From NCBI RefSeq assembly GCF_002101885.1, contig NZ_LQPS01000025.1, positions 1-64,000 on the forward strand: a DNA stretch of 64,000 bases, in the 5' to 3' direction. This document shows, piece by piece, positions 30,802 to 42,900 of the stretch. Within the stretch, counting starts at the first letter, position 1. Each line of letters begins with the position of its first letter. The position numbers were made by a program, and so were the translations under genes. The notes under the pieces are model-generated. The model had not been told where the DNA came from and ran no database searches. It saw only the letters and a program-made list of their open reading frames with translations. This DNA comes from Mycolicibacter senuensis (GTDB taxonomy: Bacteria > Actinomycetota > Actinomycetes > Mycobacteriales > Mycobacteriaceae).

Positions 30802-31944
30802 TCACCCCTGCAGCAGGTCGGCCATGCGTCCGGCCAGGATGTCCCAGCGCCAGTCACTCATCACCCACGCCCGCCCCGCGGCGCCCATCGCGGCGGCGCG
30901 GTCGGGGTCGGCCAGCAATCCGCTGATGGCATCACCGATCTGGTCCACGGACCGGCCGTCGACCACCCGTCCGGTCCGGTGGTCCAGCACGGTCTCCGGT
31001 GCGCCCCCCGAATCACCGGCGACCACCGGGACGCCGGCCGCCGACGCCTCCAGGAACACGATGCCCAGCCCCTCGACGTCGAGCCCGGCACCACGCGTGC
31101 GGCACGGCATCGCGAAGACGTCGCCCAGCAGGTAATAGGCCGGCAGCTCGGCGGCCGGGACGCCACCGGTGAACGTCACCGCATCGGCGACCCCGCACTC
31201 GACTGCCAGCCCCCGCAGGGTGTCGGCATACGGGCCACCACCGACGATCACCAGTGCGGCACCGTCAACCCGGCGCCGGATCGCCGGTAGCGCCCGGATC
31301 AGCATGTCCTGACCCTTGCGCGGCACCAGTCGCGACACGCACACCACGGTGGGCCGCCCGCCCAGCCCGTGCCGGACCCGCAGTGCGGCGCGGGCACCGG
31401 GGTCGGGCCGGAAGCGGTCGGTGTCGACCCCGGGCGGCAGGTGCTCCAGCGCGGCGTCGGGGCCGAACGCCGAGGCGAACCGGCCACGGGTGTAGTGACT
31501 GACGAAGGTGACGGTGTCGCAGGACTCGCCGATCCGGCGCAGCACCGAGCGGGCCACCGGCAGCATCGACCAGCCGACCTCGTGGCCGTGGGTGCTGGCC
31601 ACCACCCGGGTGGCGCCGGCAGCGCGCGCCCGCTGCGCCAGCAGCGCCAGCGGGGCGGCCGCGCCGAACCACACCGTCTCGACGCCCTGTTCGGCGATCA
31701 GACGGCGCATCCGGGTGTCGACGGCGCGACCCGGCAACATCAGCGTGCCCGGGTGGCGTACCACCTGGTAGCCGATGGATTTCGCCGCCTCGTCGAACGC
31801 GTCGGCGCCCTTCCACTGCGGCGCGTACACCGTCACCTGGTGTTGCCCGGAACCGGCGATACGGCGCACCAGCTCTTCCAGATAGCTCTGAATGCCGCCG
31901 GGGCGCGGCGGAAAATCATTGGTAACCAGCAGGACCCGGCTCAC
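30802..31944 (-). CDS. pimB: PimB', phosphatidylinositol monomannoside mannosyltransferase
   Basis: A GT4-family enzyme that adds the second mannose from GDP-mannose to PIM1 at the membrane. 380 residues from the GTG at 31944 (VSRVLLVTNDFPPRPGGIQSYLEEL). The GT-B motifs are VSRLVPRKGQDMLIRALP (phosphate-binding Arg/Lys), VGGGPYADTLR, FTGGVPAAELPAYYLLGDVFAMPCRTRGAG, and the donor EX7E region EGLGIVFLEASAAGVPVVAGDSGGAPE. It corresponds to Rv2188c. The ribosome site is weak. In H37Rv the next conserved genes are Rv2189c and ripC; here about 21 kb of extra sequence lies between. Confidence 0.94.
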   Translation of the reverse strand: MSRVLLVTNDFPPRPGGIQSYLEELVRRIAGSGQHQVTVYAPQWKGADAFDEAAKSIGYQVVRHPGTLMLPGRAVDTRMRRLIAEQGVETVWFGAAAPLALLAQRARAAGATRVVASTHGHEVGWSMLPVARSVLRRIGESCDTVTFVSHYTRGRFASAFGPDAALEHLPPGVDTDRFRPDPGARAALRVRHGLGGRPTVVCVSRLVPRKGQDMLIRALPAIRRRVDGAALVIVGGGPYADTLRGLAVECGVADAVTFTGGVPAAELPAYYLLGDVFAMPCRTRGAGLDVEGLGIVFLEASAAGVPVVAGDSGGAPETVLDHRTGRVVDGRSVDQIGDAISGLLADPDRAAAMGAAGRAWVMSDWRWDILAGRMADLLQG

Positions 31945-32013
31945 CCGTGGGATGCTAGCTGCCGGTGGGGGCGGGCACCGAATTCTCCCTGCGCCGACGG
32001 AGAGGATCCATTC

Positions 32014-33321
32014 TTGGGCAGCCACGTGGTGCAGGCACGACCCGGCTCACGGGCGCAGGTGGCGGCCTGGGCGCTGTGGGACTTCGGCGCCACCGGGGTC
32101 AACGCCGTCGTCGGGACTTTCGTCTTCGCCGTCTACCTCACCGGGCAGGTCGGTGCGGACCTGCCCGGCGACACCACACCGGCGAGTTGGCTGGGCAGGG
32201 CGCTGACATTCGCGGGGCTGTTCGTCGCGCTGCTGGCGCCGGCGACCGGGGTGCTGGTCGACGCACCGCGGCGTCGCCGCAGCGCCCTGGCGCTGCTGAC
32301 CGGCCTGGTCGTCGCGATGACCGCCGCGATGAGCTGCATCGACGCCGACTACCGCTACCTGCTGCCCGGCCTGATCCTGCTGGCCTGCACCGCGGCGTGC
32401 AGTGACCTCGCGACGGTGCCCTACAACGCCGCGCTCAGCCAGCTCTCCACACCGAGGAACATCGGTAAGATTTCCGGAATCGGTTCCGCCTCAGGATTTT
32501 TCGGTAGCGTGGCGCTGCTGCTGATCCTCTACACCGGGTTCATCGCCGGGGACGGCGATACCCGCGGCCTGTTCGGTCTCGCGGCTGAGCACGGCCAGAA
32601 CATCCGGGTGTCGATGGTGTTCGCGGCGGCCTGGCTGGCCATCTTCGCGTGTCCGCTGCTGGTCCTGGTGCGCCCACCGGCGACCGCCGATCCCGGCCCG
32701 ACCGTGGGATTCGCCGGCGCCTACCGCACGCTGTGGCGCGAGGTGCGCTCCGAGTGGCGACGCGATCGCAACGTCATCTACTACCTGTTGGCCAGCGCGG
32801 TGTTCCGGGACGGCCTGACCGGGATCTTCGCGTTCGGCGCCGTGCTCGGCGTCAGTGTGTACGGGGTGTCGCAGGCCGACGTGCTCATCTTCGGCGTCTG
32901 CGTGAGCGTCGTCGCTGCGGTCGGCGCCGCCGCGGGCGGGTTGCTCGCCGACCGGGCCGGTCCCAAACCGGTGATCACCTGCTCGCTCGCCGCCATGCTC
33001 GCGGTCGCGCTGGTGTTGCTCAACGGCTCCGGAACGCTGGTCTTCTGGGTGTGCGGGCTGGCGTTGTGCCTGTTCGTCGGCCCCATCCTGGCTTCGGCCC
33101 GGGCGTTGATGCTGCGGCTGGCCGCACCGGGCAAGGCCGGCGTGGCCTTCGGCCTCTACACCACCACCGGGCGCGCCGCGTCGTTCCTGGCGCCGTGGAT
33201 GTTCTTCACCTTCGTCGATCTGTTCGGAACCGACCGGGCCGGGCTCGGCGGGCTGTGCGTGGTGCTGGCGGCAGGTCTGCTGGCCATGCTCGCCGTTCGG
33301 GTACCCCGCGAAGCGAGTTAG
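32014..33321 (+). CDS. MFS transporter, UMF1/Atg22-like
   Basis: 435 residues from a TTG with AGAGGA 8 nt upstream; about 12 hydrophobic segments. The N-terminal AAWALWDFGATGVNAVVGTFVFAVYLTG, then VPYNAALSQLSTPRNIGKISGIGSASGFFGSVALLLIL, and a C-terminal LLRLAAPGKAGVAFGLYTTTGRAASFLAPWMFFTFVDLFG resemble the UMF1/Atg22-type permeases, where the AxWxxxDxG start and the R-N-I-G-K-I-S loop are typical. The substrate is unknown. It is divergent from pimB' (69 bp) and only 3 bp upstream of the Gap-like gene, so the two are probably co-transcribed. That would tie it to the glycolipid block, but it may also be an older neighbour. Confidence 0.82.
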   Translation: MGSHVVQARPGSRAQVAAWALWDFGATGVNAVVGTFVFAVYLTGQVGADLPGDTTPASWLGRALTFAGLFVALLAPATGVLVDAPRRRRSALALLTGLVVAMTAAMSCIDADYRYLLPGLILLACTAACSDLATVPYNAALSQLSTPRNIGKISGIGSASGFFGSVALLLILYTGFIAGDGDTRGLFGLAAEHGQNIRVSMVFAAAWLAIFACPLLVLVRPPATADPGPTVGFAGAYRTLWREVRSEWRRDRNVIYYLLASAVFRDGLTGIFAFGAVLGVSVYGVSQADVLIFGVCVSVVAAVGAAAGGLLADRAGPKPVITCSLAAMLAVALVLLNGSGTLVFWVCGLALCLFVGPILASARALMLRLAAPGKAGVAFGLYTTTGRAASFLAPWMFFTFVDLFGTDRAGLGGLCVVLAAGLLAMLAVRVPREAS

Positions 33322-33324
33322 GCC

Positions 33325-33972
33325 GTGTTGCTGACCGTCCTGGTGATGGCTTTCGCCGTGAGCCTCGAACCGTTCCGGATCGGTATGACGGTGCTCATGT
33401 TGAACCGGCGACGACCGGTGCTGCAACTGTCGGCGTTCCTGGTCGGCGGTTTCGCGATGGGGATGACCGTGGGTCTGGTGGTGTTATTCGTACTTCGACG
33501 CCGACTACTCGGTTCGACATATTTCACCTTGCCGCATGTTCAAATCCTGATCGGCGCGCTGGCACTGCTGGCCGCTGTTCTGGTGGCCACCAACGACCGG
33601 TGGTTCCGCCCCCGCCGGGCGGGGCTGCCGACACCGGCCCGACGCCTGTTGAACGGCAGCTCGCTCTGGCTCGCGGCAGCCGCCGGCGTGGGGATCGCGT
33701 TACCGTCGGTGGACTATCTGGCCACACTCGCAATCATTCTGGCGTCCGGCGCTACGGTCGCCACGCAAGTCGGCGCGTTGGTGATATTCCACCTCGTGGC
33801 GTTCTCACTCGTCGAGATCGCCCTCCTGGCCTATGTTTTCGCGCCCCGGACAACACAGACGACGGTCACCGCGGTGAACAACTGGATCCGATCACGTCGC
33901 CGTGTCGAGGTCGCCACCCTGCTCGCCGTCATCGGCGGCCTGTTGGTCGCCGCCGGCCTGCTCGGCCACTGA
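33325..33972 (+). CDS. Gap/Sap-like integral membrane protein (glycolipid export)
   Basis: 215 residues with five to six hydrophobic segments and little else: FAVSLEPFRIGMTVLMLNRRRPVLQLSAFLVGGFAMGM, a basic loop (LRRRLLGS), ALPSVDYLATLAIILASGATVATQVG, and a C-terminal anchor. The SLEPFRIG-P-type start and the LPSxDYL motif recur in the Gap/Sap family (GPL-addressing protein and sulfolipid Sap), small proteins that work with MmpL transporters to place glycolipids at the surface. The known trehalose polyphleate loci contain such a gene. The GTG start lies 3 bp after the MFS stop. The last 81 bp are antisense to the 3' end of the pks gene. Confidence 0.82.
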   Translation: MLLTVLVMAFAVSLEPFRIGMTVLMLNRRRPVLQLSAFLVGGFAMGMTVGLVVLFVLRRRLLGSTYFTLPHVQILIGALALLAAVLVATNDRWFRPRRAGLPTPARRLLNGSSLWLAAAAGVGIALPSVDYLATLAIILASGATVATQVGALVIFHLVAFSLVEIALLAYVFAPRTTQTTVTAVNNWIRSRRRVEVATLLAVIGGLLVAAGLLGH

Positions 33973-36900
33973 CGGTGCTCCGGAGTCGCCTGATTGCGAC
34001 TCGGATTCCGGCAGCTGACCGGCCAAGTACTCGCCGAGCCCTCCGATCGTCGGATAGTCGAATACCGCCGTCGCGTTGATCGTGAACGCGCCACCGAACT
34101 GGCTGTGCAGCCGGTTGCGAAGTTCGACCGCCATCAGGGAGTCCGTACCCAAGTCCAGGAACCGACTGGTTGCGGCGGGCGGTTGCGCGAGGCGCAGGAA
34201 ACCCTGCACTTCGCGCTGCAGGAACTCGGTGATGAAGTCGGCGCGCTGCGCCACAGGTATCTCCTGCAGTTGTCGGAGCAACTCGGCGTCGCCGGCCGTC
34301 TCGCCGGCGGCGCTCGGCAATACCAGGTCGAGAATCGGCGGACGAGAACTGCCCAATACCTTCGCCGCGCGCTGCCAGTTGGCTTTGAGGACGGTTGCCG
34401 CAGCCGTGCCGTTGGCGACGACCTCGGCGAGTGCGCCGAGTGCGGCCGACGGCTCCAACGGAACCAGACCCTGCGCAGCGATATTGGCACGCGCGGCCTC
34501 CGATGAGGCCATACCCCCCTGCGCCCAGGGACCGAAGTTGATCCCGGTTGCCGGTAGACCTCGCGCCTGGCGTTGCGCGACCAACCCGTCGAGCAGCGCA
34601 TTGGCAGTCGAGTAGTTGGCCTGGCCGGGTGAACCGAGCAGGCTGGACACCGACGAGGACAGGATGAAGAAGTCGAGCTCGTCGTCCTCGGTCAGCTTGT
34701 CCAGGTGGATCGCACCGTATGCCTTGGGTGCCAACGCTGTCCGGAAGTGCTCCAGGTTCTGACTCGACAGCAGCGCGTCATCGAGCACACCGGCGAGATG
34801 CACCACCCCGGACAGCGGCGGCAGATCCACCCGAATCTGCTCCAGCAGCTTCTCGGCCTCGGCCTCGTCGCCGATATCGGCAGCGAAGACGTGGATCCGG
34901 CACTTGTACCGCTCGGTGATCTCCTCGATCGCCCGCTGCGCCTCGGCATCCGGCGCACGACGGCTGGTCAAGACGATGTCACCGGCACCGAGCTGAGCCA
35001 GGTATGCCGCCGTGTGCAGACCGATCGCACCGAGGCCGCCGGTGATCAGGTAGCTCCGATCGGCGCGCGGCTGCAGCGGTTTCGGCATCTTCAGCACGAT
35101 CTTCCCGATATGCCTCGCCTGCTGCATGCGACGGAACGCCGTCTTCGCCTCGGTGATCGGGTAGATCTCGGCGGGCAGCGGCATCCATTCGCCCTTGGCC
35201 AGGCCGTCGGACACCTGACCGAGCAAGGTGCGAATGCGGTCGGGTTCGGTGAACATCACCGTGTCCAACGCGACGATCTCGTAGGCGATGTCGGGGCGAG
35301 CCTGCGCCATCTGTTCCGGAGTCCAGATATCCCGCTTGGCGATCTCCGCGAAACGCCCGTGCTGCGCAGTGGCCCGCAGGGTCGCCTCGATGAAGCCTTC
35401 GTTGGTCAGGCTGTTGAGCACCACGTCAACGCCGGCGCCACCGGTGTCCGCCAGGATCTGGTCGGCGAAATCTGTAGTGCGCGAGTCGTAGACATGTTTC
35501 ACGCCGAGTTTGCGCAGCGTCGCACGCTTGAAGGTGCTCGCCGTCGCGTACACCTGTGCACCCTGCTGCAGCGCCATCTGGATGGCGGCCAATCCGACAC
35601 CACCACTGGCGGCATGGATGAGCACCTTGTCGCCGGGATTCAGCTTCGCCCAGTCGAACGAGAGTCGAACCGTGAGCGCCGCGGCCGGAATGGTCGCAGC
35701 CTCCACCGCGCTTACCCCGTCCGGGATCGGCGCCACGAACTGGGCCGGCACGTTGAACCGGCTGGCGAAGGCACCCTGCATGGAACCGTAGACCCGCTGG
35801 CCGACCTCAAGTCGCGTCACGCCGTCGCCCAATTCGGTGACGATGCCGGCGAAGTCGCCACCGACCGGCCCCGGGTCGCCCGGGTAGAGACCCAGCACAT
35901 TGAGCACATCCCGGAAGTTCAACCCGGCGGCCTCGACGCGGACCTGAACGTAGCCCGCATCCGGCGGCAGCACCTCCGCCTCGGTCAGGCGCAGGTTGTC
36001 GATCGCACCGCGCTCGGTGGGCGCCAGGGCGTAATCGGCTGCGCGCGGCATCACCAGATGACCACTGCGCGACCACTGCAGCAGCCGCGATGCCAACAGC
36101 TTCCCCTGCCGCACGGCGAGCTCAGGCTCGCTGAGGGTTGAACCCGGTGTACCGATCAGGCGTGCCAGGGCTGTCACGGCCTCGGGCGAACCGTCGCAGT
36201 CGACCAGCCTGGAACGCAGCCCCGGTTCCTCGTTGACAATGGTGCGCCCGAGTCCCCACAGTGCCGCCTGCACCGGGTCGACCGACTCGCCCGATTCGGT
36301 CGCCACCGCGCGCTGCGTGACGATCCACAGTCCGCCGGGAAGCTTCATCGACGTGTCGGCCTGCACGGTGTGCACGGCGCTGAGCAGGTGGGTGATCTCG
36401 GCTTCCAGCCGCGCGGCGGTTTGCGCGCTGGACTCCTGATCCCGCGGGCCGCTGCTGCGCCAGACGATCCCGGCGAACGGCACACCACGCTCCTGGGCCT
36501 GCGCCATCAGCCGGCCCAGCGGCTCCGGGTCGGTGAGCCGGTCGAACGGGACACAGCCCGGCAGTTCAGCCGTCAGCTCGTCGAACCCGGCGATCAGCCA
36601 GGTGCCGGCGGCGCCGGCAGCCTCCTCGGCCGGTGGTGGCGGCGGCACTTCGTGCCAGCCGAGGCTGTACAGCAACCGGGTGGCATCGCCGCCGAGCCCA
36701 CGCAACAACGCTTCACGGGGCGCGCGTTTGACCGTGAACTCCCGAATCCCACCGAGACGGCGGTTGTCTCGATCGACGAAGTCGAGGTCGAACACCTGGG
36801 TTTCGCCGTCGAGGGCGCTGGCGTGCCACCGGGCGCGGCAATAAAACCGCCGCGGCATCTTCTGGGCCAACTCCACCTGCCCGTACCGCAGCGGCAGGAA

Positions 36901-39900
36901 CAGATCGTGCACCCCCTGTTCCGCGGCCAGCAGTGCGGGGAACGCCGGGAAGGCGACGCCGGTGCACAGATCGAGCAGCACCGGATGCATCGGCTCCGTT
37001 CCGAGATGTTCGGCGAGTTCCTCGCCGACGGTGATGTCGCCGATCGCCTCGCCCTCGCCCAGCCAGAGCGACTTGAGCGAACCGGACCAGTTGGGTCCCC
37101 ACGCGAGCTCCATGTCGGCGAAGGTCTCGAACAGTTCCTGCGGCCGCATGCGTTCCAGCCGCTCGATCGCCTCGTCGACGGGGTCGCGCTCGGGTACGGC
37201 GTCCGCCTCGGCATCAACCTCGGAGATACCGCTGCTGAGCGTGCCGTCGGCGTTCAACGCCCATTCAGCATCGCTGACCCCGTAGGGGCGGCTGTCGATC
37301 CGGAACTTCCAGCCGCCGCCCTCATCCAGCGGATGCAATGTCAGCTGCACCTCCCGAGAACTCTTCTCCGGCAGGATGATCGGCTCATAGAAGAAGACCT
37401 CTTGAACCCGGGCCGGCGGTCCGATGGCCGCCAGGGCCATTGTCGCGTATGTTGCGCCGGGAACAACAACGGTGTCGTAGATGACGTGGTCGGATAGCCA
37501 AGGCTGGGATTTGACCGACAGCCTGCTGGTGTACACCACATCACCGGAAGCGAGATCCTTTGCGCTACCGAGGATCCCCGACACCGCCGGGCCGTCGACA
37601 GTGATACCGGACGACTTGGGCCAGAAGCGCCGACGCTGGAACGGATAGGTGGGCAGTTCGAGCCGGCGGGCTGGTCGGTGTTGCAGAGCGTCGAACTTCG
37701 GGCGATGGCCGCTGACATAGGCGGCTGCCAATGCCTCGGCGACCTGACGCCGGTCGCCGACGCCCTTGCGAAGGGAGACGATCGCACGCGGAGCTGCCAG
37801 ATGTTCGGGCCAGACCTGCACCGCGTTGCCGGTCAGAACCGGTTGCGGGCCGATCTCCATCAACACCGAACATCCCAGCGCCGCCACGGTGCGAATGCTT
37901 TCGGCGAATTGCACCGGCTGACGGGAGTGCCGACGCCAATACTGGGCGTCAAGCGGCGTTTCGGCCATGAGCACCGTGCCGGTGCGGTTGCAGACCAACG
38001 GCAGCGTCGGCACAGCGAAATTCAGTCGGCCCGCATACGACTCGAATTCGCCGAGCACCGGCTCCAGCAGTTCGGAGTGGAACGCGTGGCTGGTCTGCAA
38101 CCAGCTGCAGCGGACGCCGTCCTCGCCGAAGGTGGCGACTACCTGCTCGAGGTCCTCTCCCGGCCCCGAGAGCACCGTGTTGGGCCCGTTGTAGGCGGCA
38201 ACCGACACCCGAGCAAATCCCTTGGCCACATCTTCGACGCGCTGGGCGTCGGCGAACACCGCCACCATCCGTCCGCCCTCGGGCAGGCTGCCGAACAGCC
38301 TGCCGCGCTCGGCCATCAGCCGTGCCCCGTCCTCGAGGCTGAAGACTCCGGCCACACATGCCGCCGCGTACTGGCCGACGCTGTGGCCCAGCACGACATC
38401 GGGCTCAATGCCCCAGGACTGCCACAGCCGGGCCAGGCCCATCTCCACCGCAAACAGTGCCGGCTGAGCAAACGACGTGTGTCGCAACAATTCCGCCGTT
38501 TCCCTGTCGGCGGCGAACAGCACCTCGAGCAACGGCCGCGGCAGCATTGCGTCGACGGCCTCGGCGCAACGTGTCACGGTGTCAGCAAAGACCGGCTCAG
38601 CGCCGAACAATTCGCGCGCCATCCCCGGATGCTGACTGCCCTGCCCGGTGAACAGCCACGCCGTCGTGGGCCGGTCGCCACATTCGCCGCGCACCACACC
38701 GGGCCGCAGCCGATCCTCGGCCAACTCTGCCAGGCCTTCGCCGGCGCCGCGGACCGAATCCACCACCAGCGCTGCGCGGTGTTCGAAGTGCGAACGCCCT
38801 ACCCCGACCGTGAGGCAGAGATCGGCGATGTCGACGTCGGGGTGGCTGCTCAGCCAGTGGCGATAACGCTGAGCCACCTCCACCAGCGCCTCGGGTGAGC
38901 GTGCCGACAGTGTCAGCACGCTGACATCGCCGGACTCATCCCGGGTCTCCGGCTCCGGCGCCACCACTGGGTCACCGTCGGCGGGTGGCGGTGGGGCCGG
39001 CGCTTCCTCGATCAGCACGTGTGCGTTCGTGCCGGTGAACCCGAAGGAGCTCACGCCCGCTCGCCGCGGTCTGCCGTTGGCCTGCCACGGCATCGACTTC
39101 TCTACGACCTGCACCGGCAACGAATCCCATGGGATGTGCGGCGACGGTTTGTCGAAGTGCAGGCTGGCCGGCAGCATTCCCTGCTGCAGCGACAACACGA
39201 CCTTGATCAGGCCGGCGGCCCCCGATGCCGACTCGAGGTGACCGATATTGGTCTTCACCGATCCCATCAGCAGCGGCCGGTCCGCATCACGGCCGGCGCC
39301 GTAGGCGGCTCCGGCCGCCTGCACCTCGATCGGGTCACCCAGCGGAGTTCCCGTTCCGTGCGCCTCGAGGTAGTCGACATCCCCTCCGGCCAGACCGGCA
39401 CGGGCCAGCGCCGTGCCGATAAGTCGCTGCTGAGCACCACCGTTGGGAACGGTCAGACCGCTGGAGGCGCCGTCCTGGTTGACCGCGCTACTGGGGATGA
39501 CGGCGGCAACCCGGTCGCCGTCGCGTACCGCATCACTGAGCCGTTTGAGCACCAGAATCCCGCAGCCTTCGCTGCGCACATACCCGTCGGCGGAGGCATC
39601 GAAGGTCTTGCACCGCCCGACGGGGGAAAGCATCCTCGCACGCGAGGCCGCGATGACGGTCACCGGACTCAGCAACACGTTCACACCGCCGGCCACCGCC
39701 AAATCGCAGTCGCCGGAGCGCAACGCCAGACAGGCCTGGTGAACGGCCACCAACGACGAGCTACATGCGGTGTCGACCGCCACCGCCGGCCCTTCCAGAC
39801 CGAGCGCAAATGCGACCCGCCCGGAGATGGCGTTGAGTGCGTTGCCGGTGATGAAGTAGGGCTCGATCTTGTCGACCGGCTCGGCGGACAACAAGTGCGC

Positions 39901-42900
39901 ATATTCATTGGCGGCCACTCCGACGAAGACACCGGTTCGGCTGCCGCGCAATTCAGACGGCGCGTACCCGGCACGTTCGAAGCCCTCCCAGACCGTTTCG
40001 AGCATCAGCCGCTGCTGCGGTTCGATCCACACCGCCTCGCGCGGGGAGATACCGAAGAACTCCGGGTCGAATCCGTCGACCTCGTCGATGAACCCACCGA
40101 ATCGGCTGTAGATCTTGCCCGGGGTGTCCGGATCGGGATCGTAGAACTCGTCGATGTCGAATCGGTCTTCCGGGATCTCCCGAATCGCGTCGACGCCGTC
40201 GGCCAGCACATCCCAGAAGGCTTCCGGATCGGGCGCGCCCGGGAAGCGGCACGACACCGCGATGATCGCGATCGGCTCGTCGGTGCGTGTCGTCACCGAG
40301 GTCACCTGGGGCCGTACGTCGGCCTGCTCGCCGAGCTCGAGCACATCGCCGAGCAGGTAATCCACCACGTCGGACAATCGTGGGTAATCCATGGCCAGGG
40401 TCGCCGGTATCTCGGCGCCCACACCCTGTTCGATACGCCCGCGCAATTCGACGGCCATCAGCGAGTCCATGCCGAGGTCGAAGAATCCCGCGTCGTCGCG
40501 GATCTCCGCGGGATCGACGCGAGTTACCTCGGCCACCGCGTCACGGAGGTAGTTCAACAGCAGCCTTCTACGCTGCTGCACCGGAGCGTTCGTCAGCCGC
40601 TCGACCAGTTCGGTCTTTCCCGAGCCAGACGCGGACCGCACCGCCTCGGTCAGCAGGCCGGGCACTTCGCGCTCCAGTTCCGCCAGGAATGGGCGGCGGC
40701 CCGCCTGTTGATAGAGCGGCAGGAATCGTGCCCAGTCGATCCGCGCCACTATTCCCTGTGCTGTTCCCTGCCCGGAAGCCACACCGATCACATCGGCCAT
40801 ACCTGCCAGCGCATCGGCCCGCGACAATGTCGCGATGCCTCGCTTGTTCAGCCGTGCGCGAGCCTCCTCGTCGGCCATGCCCACCGACCACGGCCCGAAG
40901 TTGACGCTGACCCCCGGTGTACCCCGCTCACGCAGCCGCCAGGCCAATCCATCGAGGAAGGCGTTGGCCGCGCCGTAGGAGGTCTGACCGAATCCGCCCC
41001 AAACCGAGGCGATCGACGACGTAGCGACGAAGAAGTCCAGCTGCATCTCCGCAGCTGCCTCGCTCAGATGCCACGCACCCCAGACCTTTCCGGCGAAAAC
41101 ACGATCCACTTCGGCTTGATGGGATTCGACGTCCAAGGTGCTCAGCGGGCTCGTGCCGATCTCACCTGCCGCATGGACGATGCCGGCCAACGGCGGCAAT
41201 TCGGCCTGCACGGTCGCCAACAGGCTCGCGACGTCGCGCGCATCGCCGACATCGGCCGCCACAACCCGCACTGCGCAGCCGTATTGCTCTCCGATCGCAT
41301 CGATGCGCTGTTGCGCGGTATCGCCGGGCGGGCGCCGGCTGGTCAGCACCAGCTGCCGCGCGCCGTGGGCGGCCAGGTAACCGGCGATTTCCAGTCCGAT
41401 CGAGCCCAGTCCCCCGGTCACGAGATACGTTGCGTCGTCGCGTAATACCAGCGGTGGCGAAATCAGCTCTGCGGCGCGTCGAACCAACCGCGGTACGTAC
41501 GTCGTTTCATTCCGCAGCGCCAGCTGGTCTTCCCCGAGGGCAGGGTCACCCGAACGCGTGATCTGGTCGAGCAACCTCGACCACTCGTCGGGCCCGCTCT
41601 CGCCCAGATCCGCCAACCCGCCCCATACCTGCGGGTGTTCCAGTGACGCGGCCCTACAGAAACCCCAGAGGCAGCTCTGATCCGGTGACACGAGGTCGGA
41701 AGTCGTGACTCGTTGAGCACCGCTGGTCACCACCCAAACGGCTCGCCGCAATTCTGCTACGACCGCCGCGCGAAGAAGCCGCCGTGTGCCACCCAACACC
41801 TGGTGCTGCATCCGCGTCAGCGAGCGCTCCGACGATGCGGAGGCTGCCGCGTCCAGGGCTGCGACATGCAGGATGCGCAGTTCGGATTCACCGGCCACGG
41901 CGGCGTGCAACGCCGCCCCGAGCTCTGCTTCGTCGGCGTCGGATTCCGGTAGCCCGATCAGCTGATGCCGGTGCCCGCGCCTGGTCAGCTCCGCTACCAA
42001 CGGCTCGACCGCGGCGGCATCATCGCTGATGATGAGCCAAGCCAATCCGTCGGGTTCCGCGGCGGTCGAGACCGGTGCTGTGGACTTCTCCCAGTGGATC
42101 TCATAGCGCGCATCCGAGATCGACTGAACTCCGCGCTGTTGGTTGTGTTGCGCGGAAAGCTTCGTCAGTACGTTCAGGGTCTGCTGATCATCACTCGCGT
42201 CGCCGAGCAGCGCCGCCAGTTCCTCGACCCGGCCCTCCTCGAGCAGCCGGACGGCTTCGGTGGCGGCGGAGGTGTGCTGCCGCTGGTTGGGCCGTTCCCG
42301 TTGATCGCGATACCAGTATTCTCGGTGTTCGAAGGGATAGCTGGGCAGGTCGACCTTGTGTGCCTGCGATGGCTGAACAGCGCCGAAGTCGGGCAGCTGA
42401 CCCAGCACGTAGGCGTCAGCGAGCGCCTCGGTGATCTGTCGCTGATCGGCGGTGTTCCGGCGCAATGACGCGATCGCCCGCGGCACAGCGGCCGGGTCGG
42501 GCCATGCCCGCAGGGCCGCCGCGGTGAGAACCGGTTGCGGACCGATCTCCAGCAGCACCTTGCAACCCAACTCGGCAAGAGTGCGAACGCTTTTGGCAAA
42601 TTCCACCGGCTGCCGCGCGTGACGACGCCAGTAGTTGCCGTCCAGCTGCACGCTCCGCCCGATCGCCGAACCGGTGCGGTTGCAGACCAACATCCGTTGC
42701 GGAGCGCGGTAGTCGAACTGATCGGCGTACGCCTCGAACTCGTCGAGGATGGGATCCAACAGTGCCGAGTGGAACGCGTGGCTGGTCTCCAGCCAGTCGC
42801 ACCGGACACCGTCGGCCGTCAACCGGGCCACCGCCTGCTCCAGGTCCTGCGCGGGCCCGGACAACACGGTGTTGGCACCGTTATAGGCGGCGATGGACAG

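Noticed and set aside
39019..41445. 808-codon open frame on the plus strand inside pks
   Set aside because: It is antisense to the KS2/KR1 region of the PKS, has the Arg/His/Gln-rich composition of reversed high-GC codons, and shows no domain.
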